A DNA stretch of 64,000 bases. It comes from Maritimibacter sp. Lineage in GTDB: Bacteria; Pseudomonadota; Alphaproteobacteria; Rhodobacterales; Rhodobacteraceae. Position numbers and translations under genes: made by a program. The DNA lies in the NCBI GenBank assembly GCA_002695005.1, contig NZNT01000019.1:1-64000 (forward strand), written 5' to 3'. The notes beneath the pieces were generated by a model. The model worked only from the letters and a program-made list of their open reading frames with translations, made no database searches and had not been told where the DNA came from. Shown here in pieces: positions 36,405 to 44,584 of this stretch (positions are counted from its first letter, which is position 1; each line of letters starts with the position of its first letter).

Positions 36405-37289
36405 CTAACCGCCGATGAATTCGGACCGCCGCTCCAGAAGTGCGGCGCAGATGTAGTCGACGAATAGTCGGACGCGGCGCACGCGACGAAGGTCGGAGTG
36501 GAGCAACACCCAGATCGACCGGCTTTCGTCCAGCTTCGTGCCGGGGACGCGCTGAAGTTCCGGAAAGACATCCTGAGCCCAAGCCGGAAGGATCGTCATG
36601 CCCGCGCCGGCGCGGGCGAGGTGCAAGTGCATCTCGGGGTCCGGGATCGTGTGCCGTATCCTCGCTTCGGGGTACGGCGAATTGCGGACGGCGTCGAGGA
36701 GTTGCGTCACCGGACCATACCCGATCCACTGAAGTCCCTGACCCTTCGGGCCGGCCTTTGGGAGCATCCGGTCAATGTAGTCGCGTGCGGCGAAGATGCC
36801 GATGGACGCCGGGAACAGCTTGCGCCCCACCACGTCCTCGTCCACCTCGGCCATTGTGCGAAGAGAGATGTCGGTTTCAAGCTTCTCGATTGAATCGATC
36901 TCGAACGAGAGTCGAAGTTCTATGTCGATCTCCGGGTAGAGCGCCGAGAACTCGGCCAGCACCGGCGCGAGCAGGAAATGCGCGTTGACCGGGTCTGCGG
37001 ACAGTCGGATGAGACCTGACGCCTCCCTGTCCAACCCCTGAACGGCATTGAACCCCTGAAGCAGGGCTTCTTCTGCGCTCAACGCCTGCGGCAGCAAAGT
37101 CCGCCCGGCTGCGGTAAGCTGAAACCCGTCGGCGCCGCGCCGAAAAAGCTGAACGCCGAGTTGCGCTTCGAGCGCCTCGACCTGCCGCCGCACCGTTGCG
37201 TGAGTGCCGCCCAATTGGTCGGCTGCGGCGCGCAGCGACCCTTGGCGGGCGACGGCGAGAAAAGCGGGAAGAGATTTCCAATCGAGCAT
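36405..37289 (-). CDS. LysR-family transcriptional regulator
   Basis: 294 residues from the ATG at 37289 (MLDWKSLPAFLAVARQGSLR). The N-terminal winged helix-turn-helix shows AAADQLGGTHATVRRQVEALEAQLG. The C-terminal effector domain is a two-lobed periplasmic-binding fold (LIRLSADPVNAHFLLAPVLA, ALYPEIDIELRLSFE). It is divergently oriented from the MDR dehydrogenase gene at 37391 with about 100 bases between, the classic arrangement in which LysR controls its neighbour and itself. Confidence 0.87.
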   Translation of the reverse strand: MLDWKSLPAFLAVARQGSLRAAADQLGGTHATVRRQVEALEAQLGVQLFRRGADGFQLTAAGRTLLPQALSAEEALLQGFNAVQGLDREASGLIRLSADPVNAHFLLAPVLAEFSALYPEIDIELRLSFEIDSIEKLETDISLRTMAEVDEDVVGRKLFPASIGIFAARDYIDRMLPKAGPKGQGLQWIGYGPVTQLLDAVRNSPYPEARIRHTIPDPEMHLHLARAGAGMTILPAWAQDVFPELQRVPGTKLDESRSIWVLLHSDLRRVRRVRLFVDYICAALLERRSEFIGG

Positions 37290-37390
37290 CAGTGGAACGT
37301 TTTCAATCCATCGTGGGGTATTTCGGTCAATATCCGGGTTAATCCTGATCCGGTACGTCTTCCGCGTCAAGCAAACGAAGGAGACGACCA

Positions 37391-38380
37391 ATGGACCAAA
37401 CGACCCCAACCCTGACTGCCTGGAGCGTCACTGCCTATGGTGGCCCCGAGACGCTCGCCCCGGTCACGCGCGACATGCCGACGCCCGCGCCGACCGAGGT
37501 TCTCATCCGTATCCGCGCCTCGGCGGTGACCCGCGCCGATGGCATGATGCGCGCCGGTGTGCCCCGTTTCGCCCGGCTGGTCATCGGCTGGTCGCGCCCG
37601 CGTCACGACCTGATCGGCACCTGCCTGTCGGGCGAAGTGATCGCCGTCGGCCCGGACGTAACCCGCTTTTCGGTCGGGGAAGAGGTCTACGGCATGGCCG
37701 GGCTGTCATTCGGCGCGAACGCGAGCCACATCTGTCTGGACGAGGCCGGGGTGCTGATGCGCAAACCGGCCTCTCTCTCGCACGAGGAGGCGGCGGTGAT
37801 GGGGGATGGAGCGACCACGTCTTTCAACTTCCTGCACCACATTGCGGAGCTGCGTGCGGGGGAGAGGGTCCTGATCATCGGAGCAGCGGGAAGCCTCGGC
37901 ACCGCCGCCGTGCAGATCGCCGCCGCAATGGGGGCCGACGTGACCGGAACCTGTAGCGCCCGGAACGCGGGAATGGTGGCGTCGCTTGGTGCGAACCGGG
38001 TGATCGACTACACGGTCGAGGACTTCTCGAAATCCTCGGAACGCTACGACGTGATCTACGACACGCTCGGCATCAGTTCCTTTCGCGAGGCCAAGCGCGT
38101 GCTGACCCGCTCCGGTCGTTATGTGTGCCCGGTTCTCAACCTCGGCCTGCTTTTCGCCGCCCTTCGCACCACGGCTTTCGGTGCCCGCAAGGCCCGCTTC
38201 TCGGCCACCGGCATGCTCAAGCCCGAGGTCCATCGCGCCATGCACGAAAAGCTCGTCGATCTGGTCGAGGCGGACAGGTTCGCGCCGGTCATGGACCGGA
38301 CCTATCCGCGCGCGGAACTTGTCGAAGCGCATCGGTACATGGAAACCGGCCACAAGCGCGGGAACGTCGTCGTCGTCTGA
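37391..38380 (+). CDS. MDR-family NAD(P)-dependent oxidoreductase
   Basis: 329 residues with GAAGGAG upstream. GroES-like domain: EVLIRIRASAVTRADGMMRAG, GTCLSGEVIAVGPDVTRFSVGEEVYGM. Cofactor domain: AGERVLIIGAAGSLGTAAVQIAAAMGADVTGTCS, then YDVIYDTLG. Zinc ligands are absent, so this is the quinone-oxidoreductase/QOR-like or enoyl reductase-like subgroup. Probably controlled by the divergent LysR gene. A membrane protein of the DUF4386 type follows 84 bases downstream. Confidence 0.82.
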   Translation: MDQTTPTLTAWSVTAYGGPETLAPVTRDMPTPAPTEVLIRIRASAVTRADGMMRAGVPRFARLVIGWSRPRHDLIGTCLSGEVIAVGPDVTRFSVGEEVYGMAGLSFGANASHICLDEAGVLMRKPASLSHEEAAVMGDGATTSFNFLHHIAELRAGERVLIIGAAGSLGTAAVQIAAAMGADVTGTCSARNAGMVASLGANRVIDYTVEDFSKSSERYDVIYDTLGISSFREAKRVLTRSGRYVCPVLNLGLLFAALRTTAFGARKARFSATGMLKPEVHRAMHEKLVDLVEADRFAPVMDRTYPRAELVEAHRYMETGHKRGNVVVV

Positions 38381-38464
38381 TGGACGCCCGGACGACTGTC
38401 ATCCGATCCACATTTCCAACAAACGCGTCCCGAGCTGCGCATCCCCGAAAGGGAGTTTAAGACC

Positions 38465-39142
38465 ATGTCTCAAGACCTGAAATCCCACCGCCTCGCCGCA
38501 CGTCTGTTCGGTATCTTCTTCATCCTCGCTTTCGCCAGCTACGGCGCAGGCTCGGGCCTTGTCGCTTCGGTCACGGGCAACGTCCTTGGGCTCGAAGGCG
38601 TGGCCGCGCACAAGACCACCCTGATGATTGGCGTGATCCTTATGGCGACCGTCCATTCAGTGGTAACTATCGGCTTGTCCGTGCTCGCCTATCCGGTGCT
38701 GAAGACGGTAAGCGGATACTTTGCGCGCGGCTACTTCGCGGCAGGGATCACGGCGACGACGACAGCGGTGATCGGCGCGCTGTTCCTCGCCCTGCTGGCG
38801 CCGTTGAGCGATGCCTACGTCGTCAACGGCATCGAAACCGGGTCGTACGACGCCGTCGCGCTCGTCCTCGAACGGGGCGGCTTCTACGGATACCAACTGA
38901 GCATGACCCTCTGGGGTGTCGGTGGCCTGATCCTCTGCACGTCGCTGCTCATCGGGCGCCTCGTGCCGCGTATGCTGGCCGTCTGGGGGCTGGTCGGATA
39001 CGTCGTCTTCATGGTCGGAACGACCGCCGAGATGTTCGGCTACGGCATAGGCACGATGCTGGCCTTGCCCGGCGGTTTGTTCGAAATCAGCCTGAGCCTC
39101 TGGCTCATCTTCAAAGGCTTCCGACTGCCGACGACCGCATAG
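38465..39142 (+). CDS. DUF4386-type membrane protein
   Basis: 225 residues with AAAGGGAG upstream. Six hydrophobic segments (FGIFFILAFASYGAG, MIGVILMATVHSVVTIGLSV, GITATTTAVIGALFLALLAP, WGVGGLILCTSLLIG, LAVWGLVGYVVFMVG, and a final SLSLWLIFKGF). The spacing and the FGIGTMLALPGG pattern fit the DUF4386 family, membrane proteins of unknown function. Likely in the operon with the MDR oxidoreductase. Confidence 0.75.
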   Translation: MSQDLKSHRLAARLFGIFFILAFASYGAGSGLVASVTGNVLGLEGVAAHKTTLMIGVILMATVHSVVTIGLSVLAYPVLKTVSGYFARGYFAAGITATTTAVIGALFLALLAPLSDAYVVNGIETGSYDAVALVLERGGFYGYQLSMTLWGVGGLILCTSLLIGRLVPRMLAVWGLVGYVVFMVGTTAEMFGYGIGTMLALPGGLFEISLSLWLIFKGFRLPTTA

Positions 39143-39228
39143 AACCATGTGCCGGGTCGCGCGAACGGAACCCGACCCGGCCAGCCATGGTTTGAGATAC
39201 AGTCCACTCGAAATCCGGTGTTCAAGAA

Positions 39229-39570
39229 TGAGCCAGCTGAATATCGCCCTTGCCATTTCGGGTCTCGCCGTCGTTCTGATCGGGATGGCAGGCCCTCGGA
39301 TGGACCGGCCTTGTCCTGGCGGCAGCCATTCTGCTCCTCCGCCGTCCGGTGACGCTGCTGATCTGCGGCCCGATCCTGCGCGGGGGGCTCGGGCGCTCTG
39401 ACGTCGTTTTTCTGGGATGGTTTGGGCCGATCGGCGTCGCCGCACTGTACTACGCCCTCCATCTGAAGGAGGCGACCGGCGAAGCGGTTATCTGGCACGC
39501 CGCCAGCCTCGTGATAGCGGCCTCGGTGCTGGCGCACGGGTTGACGTCCATTCTGGGCCTGCGGTGGTAT
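39229..39570 (+). pseudogene. Internally deleted Na+/H+ antiporter (CPA1-like) remnant
   Basis: A piece of an N-terminus at 39229 (MSQLNIALAISGLAVVLIG) is followed at about 39296, after a frame change, by the last two membrane spans of a cation:proton antiporter: GWTGLVLAAAILLLRRPVTL, then VVFLGWFGPIGVAALYYALH and AASLVIAASVLAHGLTS. The WFGP motif and the final LAHG are typical of CPA1-type antiporters. The 300-plus residues between, with the transport core, are absent, so the gene is dead. The following stretch to 39821 holds nothing I can identify. Confidence 0.8.
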
Positions 39571-39821
39571 CCAACACGCGACTCCGGGGCAGAGGCCGGC
39601 CGCGTTGAAGGGGAGCGGAGCACTGGAAAGCGAGTGCTCCGCGCTGGCGGCTTACCGACGCCGGGCTCAACCCGTCGATGGAAACGTGCCTCGACCTTGC
39701 ATCGGAGGCGAACCGATGCTTGCGCACCTGATCCGGCTGGCGGCGACTGCCTCTTGGTAGAACGCGAACCCGAAATCGCCGCGTCCCGGACACACAGGTG
39801 CGTGTTGAAGGTCACAGGAGG

Positions 39822-40436
39822 TCAGAGGACCCCTGCTCCTTCCTTGATGCGGCGGTCGTGTGCGTCGCAGGCCGCTTTCAGTTCGGGATCGAACGCACCG
39901 TCGGTGAGAACGAAAAGCATCCGCGCGATCTGGTCGGTCCGGTTTGTCCAGGCGTGGATCGTGCCGCGCTGAACCACCATGTCACCACGTTCAAGCACGA
40001 CCTCTTCGTCGTCGAGCAAGAGCACGATCTGCCCTTCGAGCACGATGCCGTAGTCGATGCTTTCGGTCCGGTGCATGAGCGGGTGGCGTCCCGGGATTGT
40101 ATGTTCGGCGTTCTCTGCGAGCCCGACCTGTTCGAACAGCTCACGCGCGGTTTCCTTGTCGAACTCCGGGCCGTCCTGCCCTTCGGGCGGGATGTCGACC
40201 ATGCGGATGATCGTGCCGTTCGGCGGGGGCGCGGTTTCGGTGTAGCCGTCGGTCGGTTCCGGCTGGGCCCGCGCGATCGGCGCCGGGGAGGCATCGGTAT
40301 GCCACAGTTCGTGAAACGCAAGCCCCGGCTGGTGTTTGGGTCGGATCACGTTAGGAGGGCTGCCATCCGAAAGGACGATTGCGCGCCCGGTGCTGTCATG
40401 CCCCGTCACCACCCGGCGGACGTTCTTCGAAACCAT
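39822..40436 (-). CDS. Cupin-domain protein
   Basis: 204 residues from the ATG at 40436 (preceded by AAGGAGG); an ATG 15 bases upstream would overlap that ribosome site. Cupin core: IVLEGQIVLLLDDEEVVLERGDMVVQRGTIHAWTNR, where G(X)5HxH-type positions are partly replaced; His in TIHAW is a likely ligand. The N-terminal half (GLAFHELWHTDASPAPI) is also cupin-like, giving a bicupin layout. Cytosolic, possibly binding a metal or a small ligand. Next to the TetR gene on the same strand. Confidence 0.75.
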   Translation of the reverse strand: MVSKNVRRVVTGHDSTGRAIVLSDGSPPNVIRPKHQPGLAFHELWHTDASPAPIARAQPEPTDGYTETAPPPNGTIIRMVDIPPEGQDGPEFDKETARELFEQVGLAENAEHTIPGRHPLMHRTESIDYGIVLEGQIVLLLDDEEVVLERGDMVVQRGTIHAWTNRTDQIARMLFVLTDGAFDPELKAACDAHDRRIKEGAGVL

Positions 40437-40618
40437 CGGTTCCTCCTTCATTGGTCGGTTGATCAGTTAGTTGCGCAGTTTGGTCGCCTGTTCAAGTAAG
40501 AAAGGAGCGATGAAGATGCCCCGCGCCGCGGTTCTTTTGGAAGTCATGCAAGGCGCCACGAGATGTAAGTGGTTGGACGCAATTGCGCGGCTTTCCATTT
40601 GCGCGGGAAACTTGGCGG

Positions 40619-41287
40619 TCAGTGTTGCGCCATAAGGGCCGATATCCCTGCCGTGCAAAAATCGAGCAGCGCGGGATAGGCGGATTGCAGGTCCTTCGCC
40701 GTGACCTTGCCACCCGTGAGCGTGGTGACGCGGCCGTTTTGCGAAACGGTTGCAAGCATCGCCTGGAGCGCCATGGCGAAGCCCCGAGCCACTGCGTCGG
40801 GGAGCGCGCCCGCGGATTTCTCGAGCAGCCGGGCGAGGAATATCTGTCCGACGCCGTCGTAGTACCGTTCAAGCAAAGGGAGCCAGTCGTCGCCTTCTCC
40901 AAGACGGGCGAGGAGCCGCAGGTAGGCTGACATTCCCGGATCGTCGAGGGCTGCCATCTCGAAGAGGGGGGCCATGAAGGCGTCGAGAATGGCGCGCGTG
41001 TCCGGGTCCTGAAGTGCTTCGAGGCGCCGCAGGCGTTCGTCACCAAGCCGGGCGGCCCGACGCGCGACCACGGCTTCGAAAAGGTTTTCCTTGGTCCTGA
41101 AGTGATAGGAGGCGAGTGCTAGCGTGACCTCGGCCGCCCTGGTGATGTCGCGAAGCGACACGTTGGCGAAGCCGTGTTCGCCGAACAGGCGTTCCGCCGC
41201 GTTCAAGATCTTATCACGCGTCTGGTCTCCGTTGGCCCGGGTCGACTTGGTCCCGCGCGGTCGGGCTTGAGGGGGAGGGTTCGCCAT
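40619..41287 (-). CDS. TetR/AcrR-family regulator
   Basis: 222 residues. N-terminal TetR helix-turn-helix: RDKILNAAERLFGEHGFANVSLRDITRAAEV followed by SYHFRTKENLFEAVV. The C-terminal part is all-helical as expected for a ligand-binding domain (DAFMAPLFEM, LLARLGEGDDWLPL). It lies upstream of, and on the same strand as, the cupin gene and may control it and its own expression. Confidence 0.87.
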   Translation of the reverse strand: MANPPPQARPRGTKSTRANGDQTRDKILNAAERLFGEHGFANVSLRDITRAAEVTLALASYHFRTKENLFEAVVARRAARLGDERLRRLEALQDPDTRAILDAFMAPLFEMAALDDPGMSAYLRLLARLGEGDDWLPLLERYYDGVGQIFLARLLEKSAGALPDAVARGFAMALQAMLATVSQNGRVTTLTGGKVTAKDLQSAYPALLDFCTAGISALMAQH

Positions 41288-41541
41288 ATGTCACTGTTCC
41301 GCTGTGCCGTCGTGCGCTGAATGTGTCCGCGAAACCGATATGTCTGCACGACACATACGGTTTGGGCTTACTTGGGCAAATGTATAATTAAGGGAAGAAG
41401 AAAGGAAAGAGGGTGAGCCCCCTCGAGTGGTTCGGCTGTTTTCTCCGGGGCCAGCCATGTCTCACACGACACGTCAGAAGGTGGACAACATCCTGACCGA
41501 CGAGGCGCTGGAAGCTTAGTTCAGTGAAACGGCAGAGCGCC
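41288..41541. other. Junction region between TetR gene and integrase remnant
   Basis: 254 bases. It contains an A/T- and purine-rich stretch (TATAATTAAGGGAAGAAGAA). A motif GGTGGACAAC (41479-41488) also occurs near the tRNA-Cys 3' fragment at 42879-42888. It probably marks the left end of the decayed element whose integrase follows. The 20-codon frame at 41458 is not credible. Confidence 0.35.
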
Positions 41542-42831
41542 TCAAGATCCTTGCCGGTCTCCATTTTTCGGCAACGCCCGGCGAATTCTGACCACGGAAG
41601 GCCCCTTCGGCTTTGGCAAGACGACGCCTTTCATGGCACGGAGCTCGAGGCGCCAGACCCGGGGAAATTGATCTTCGATGTTTGGGCCGAGCAGACGGTA
41701 AGGCTGGATTAAGTCTGTCTGCCAACGGCGATTGGCGTCGAAGTACGCTACCCTGCCAGTGTGGCCGTGGGCGCTCAGGCGAGCGCTCATGAGGGATCCG
41801 GCGTCACCAACAAGGGGGAGAAAGCGGACCGCGTTGGACGACTTGCCTTCGCGGATATAGGTCCCTGAAGCATCGGGTTCGACGTCGCCCAACTCAAGCA
41901 ACACTATCTCGTTGATCCGGGCTCCGGTTGCGAGAGCGAGGCGGAAAGCGTCTCCTCCACGGGTACCCCTTGGCGTGGCTGCCAGCAGCGCTTGTACCTC
42001 GGACGCTGTGAATGCTTTGCGCGTTACCTCGTCACGCTTCTTGTCCCTTGGAACAGAGCGACCGAAGTCCCACGGGTTCGAGCTGTACTTGGCGGACGTG
42101 AGTTCACGGTCAGAGATCGCCCAGTCCCATAGCTTCCGGAGCATGGTGACGTACTTCTCGGCGGTGCGAACTGCCATCGGCTTCATGGTCGTCTTGGAAG
42201 TGATCGAGGGCAAGTAGTCCTGACGAAACGACCGCGCGAGCTTCGGGGTCACATCCTCTAAGCAGGCCGCATCTTCTGTGTCCTCAAGGAAGCCGCGGAG
42301 GTGTTTGACCGCAATCTCCATTTCCTTCACGGTGGCGCGTTTCAGTGGCTTGAAGCCAAAGGGGTTATCGGGGCTCCGCTCCCGGATGTACTGTGGAACC
42401 GCCTCAGACAACGGGAAATGGCTCCCCTGCGCGACGTTCCTCAACCGGCGAAAGGCACGAGCCGAGGGCGCGTCTGGCCGCTTGTGTTCCCGCCGTAGCA
42501 GATCTGACAGCGCAAGCTTAAGCATCTCGGTCTTGAGGCCGTTGGGGTTGGCTTCCTTCGCTGCGGCGATGTTTTCACGCCATGCGAGGGCCGACTGCAT
42601 CGGGAAGGTGTCCGCTTCTTCGGCTCCCAGCTCAAGCGCCCGTATCTCACCAACTATCACGTCACGGCGCTGCTGCGCTGTGGGGCGGTGACGGTTGTTC
42701 AGCCCATTCTTGATCTCTTTACCGAACGGCTTGCCGGTCCACGGATTTTCGGTGCCCCTCAGATTTTCCGGGGTCACCATGCGGAAGATGTACCCGCTCC
42801 CTTCGCCTCTGGCTTGCTTGAGGTAGCGCAT
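41542..42831 (-). pseudogene. C-terminally truncated tyrosine recombinase (integrase)
   Basis: 429 residues are open. The N-terminal arm and core-binding regions are present (YLKQARGEGSGYIFRM ... AEKYVTMLRKLWDWAI), and the catalytic domain begins normally (FRLALATGARINEIVLLELG, with Arg in ARINE). After about the FDANRRWQTDLIQP region the sequence stops matching this family, and neither the HxxR motif nor the active Tyr is visible. The gene therefore seems to have lost its catalytic C-terminus by deletion. It is 97 bases left of the tRNA-Cys 3' fragment, so it belongs to an older element (island B) inserted at this tRNA gene. Confidence 0.75.
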
Positions 42832-42927
42832 TCACCTGTGTCCTTCCCTTGGATGTGGTCTATGTTGGACAACTTCTTGGTGGACAACAGGCGGCTTTCC
42901 TCAGCGTTTTCAGGGTGATGGGGGTAT

Positions 42928-42971
42928 TGGAGGCGAGTACCGGAATCGAACCGGTGTACACGGATTTGCAA
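42928..42971 (-). repeat. attachment-site copy: tRNA-Cys 3' fragment
   Basis: 44 bases identical to 50881-50924, which is the 3' part of the intact tRNA-Cys gene (anticodon loop through CCA). It is the left boundary of island A. The identity stops on both sides, as expected for the att repeat of a tRNA-targeting element. Confidence 0.9.
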
Positions 42972-43195
42972 GAGTAGGCATGGGTTTGAAATTGTTGGGG
43001 TTCGTGTTTAGAGAAAGACCCAAAATAGCAAGAACGTATCGTGAATGTTTAGACGGACTTTTCCGTGAATTCCACTATTCGAACCACACTCAATCGATGT
43101 GCGGGCGCTATCCGATAGCGGAGCGTTCGTAATAAGTGGATTGCAGCCAACGGAACCGCTAACGGTTAGGCAGACCGGTTGAGGAGGCCGTTCGG
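42972..43195. other. Island A left end, non-coding
   Basis: 224 bases between the att repeat and the NERD gene. It holds ATGTTTAGAC at 43045-43054, a 10-base motif found twice near the other att copy (50812-50821, 50824-50833), and a related GTGTTTAGAG nearby. These may be integrase binding sites. GAGGAGG at 43181-43187 is the NERD gene ribosome site. Confidence 0.4.
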
Positions 43196-43948
43196 TTGGA
43201 AGCCGTAATCATAATTTTTTTCCTTCTAGTTTTTGCGTTGGGCGTCTACCTGCGCTCGCCGTCCTTCAAGGGAGCGGCGGGCGAAGCTCGTGTTGAGCGC
43301 GTCCTTGGACGTTCTCTCCCCGCGGACGAATATCATTCATTGAGAGATATCACTTTGCCCACGATTAGAGGTGGTACGACACAGATTGATCATGTCGTGG
43401 TGTCTCGCTACGGCGTATTCGTGGTCGAAACGAAAAATATGGCGGGTTGGATATTTGGTGGTCCGAACCAAGCGCGCTGGACACAAACTCTTCATCGCCA
43501 CAAACAACAGTTTCAGAACCCGCTCAGACAGAACTACAAGCATGTAAAGGTTTTGCAGGATCTGCTAGGACTTCGCGAAAACCAAATCTTCAACGTTGTT
43601 GCGTTCGTTGGAGATGCCATTCCAAAGACTCCAATGCCCAGGAACGTGGTTTGGAGCGAAAGACAGCTTGCTCAGTTCATCAATTCGCAGCGCGTTGCAG
43701 TTCTCGAGGGTGCTGAAGTCAATTCGATCAAGCGCCGCATTCGGGAAGCTGCCTTGAAATCGAATCGCAGTACGCGGCAAGCCCACATCCAAAATGTCAA
43801 AGCGGCGAAACTTACACCCAAACAGACCGCGTCCGCGTGTCCCCGCTGTGGCGCAAACATGGTTGAGAGAACAAATAAGAGATCTGGTGATACGTTTCTC
43901 GGTTGTTCGCGGTTTCCTCAGTGCCGAGGAACGAGGCCTGCGGGCTGA
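43196..43948 (+). CDS. NERD-domain nuclease with C-terminal zinc ribbon
   Basis: 250 residues from a TTG start placed 8 bases after GAGGAGG (43181). An N-terminal membrane anchor (IIIFFLLVFALGVYL) is followed by the NERD domain, a PD-(D/E)xK-like nuclease: GAAGEARVERVL (Glu30), TTQIDHVVVS (Asp65) and FVVETKN (Glu78, Lys80). The C-terminus is a topoisomerase-type zinc ribbon with CPRCG, GCSRFPQCRG. NERD-plus-ribbon proteins occur often in mobile regions and are thought to cut or bind DNA. First gene of island A, more A/T-rich than the surrounding chromosome. Confidence 0.85.
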   Translation: MEAVIIIFFLLVFALGVYLRSPSFKGAAGEARVERVLGRSLPADEYHSLRDITLPTIRGGTTQIDHVVVSRYGVFVVETKNMAGWIFGGPNQARWTQTLHRHKQQFQNPLRQNYKHVKVLQDLLGLRENQIFNVVAFVGDAIPKTPMPRNVVWSERQLAQFINSQRVAVLEGAEVNSIKRRIREAALKSNRSTRQAHIQNVKAAKLTPKQTASACPRCGANMVERTNKRSGDTFLGCSRFPQCRGTRPAG

Positions 43949-44082
43949 CGCCGTAGGTGCGTCCGACAGTCTCCTTGAGCGAGGGTGATTGAGCGCTTCC
44001 GGCCCAAAGCCGACATTGAGCACTGGTTTCTAAGGCCGCGTTCGCAGCCCGCATTGCAGACATTCTTCTGATAGCCCCTCAA

Positions 44083-44397
44083 TCAGGAGATTGTTGGGTT
44101 GCTGGCCTCATACCATTCCCTGATTGTTCTCGTCAGCGTTGACAGCGCAAAGCCTCGGCTCATGCGCACATCAAGTGATGCGAAGTGTTCAGTGAATTTT
44201 AAAGCGTCTTCCCCCAAAGCTGAAAACTCAAAACGACCGCCGGAATACTCATCATCTGGATCATAGCCAACAACGCGCCACTTGCCGATGATCTCCCCGT
44301 TGCGAGTGATGACATCGCCGTGCGACAAGCCCGGGTCGTACCCGCTGTTCATCCACTCATCGTGGCCAACAAAATAAATGGGGTAAGTGTATTCCAT
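44083..44397 (-). CDS. Hypothetical protein, island A
   Basis: 104 residues if started at the ATG at 44397 (a TTG at 44442 is an alternative); neither start has a good ribosome site. Acidic, Tyr-rich N-terminus MEYTYPIYFVGHDEWMNSGY, then IIGKWRVVGYDPDDEYSGG and a helical C-terminus ending REWYEASN. No family recognised. Oriented against its neighbours in island A. Confidence 0.5.
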   Translation of the reverse strand: MEYTYPIYFVGHDEWMNSGYDPGLSHGDVITRNGEIIGKWRVVGYDPDDEYSGGRFEFSALGEDALKFTEHFASLDVRMSRGFALSTLTRTIREWYEASNPTIS

Positions 44398-44584
44398 GGC
44401 GGAAAGGATAGCCTGTCCACCTGTCTGCGCAAGCCGATCCAAGGTGAAATTGGAATGTCAGCCCGATAGGTGCTTTAATCGCCACCCGTTGCGCCGTTGC
44501 CCGGCACGCCATGGCACCATATGTTGTGGTAAACCCTAGAGTCGCCGCAGCATGCGTCCGGGCACCCTCTAAACGAGTACAGTG

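Noticed and set aside
41458-41520. 20-codon frame (MSHTTRQKVDN...) next to the truncated integrase
   Set aside because: Too short, no partner, overlaps the GGTGGACAAC repeat of the element end; probably non-coding.
41542-42831. Reading the integrase as complete and functional
   Set aside because: The HxxR and Tyr region is missing, so it is called a truncated pseudogene.
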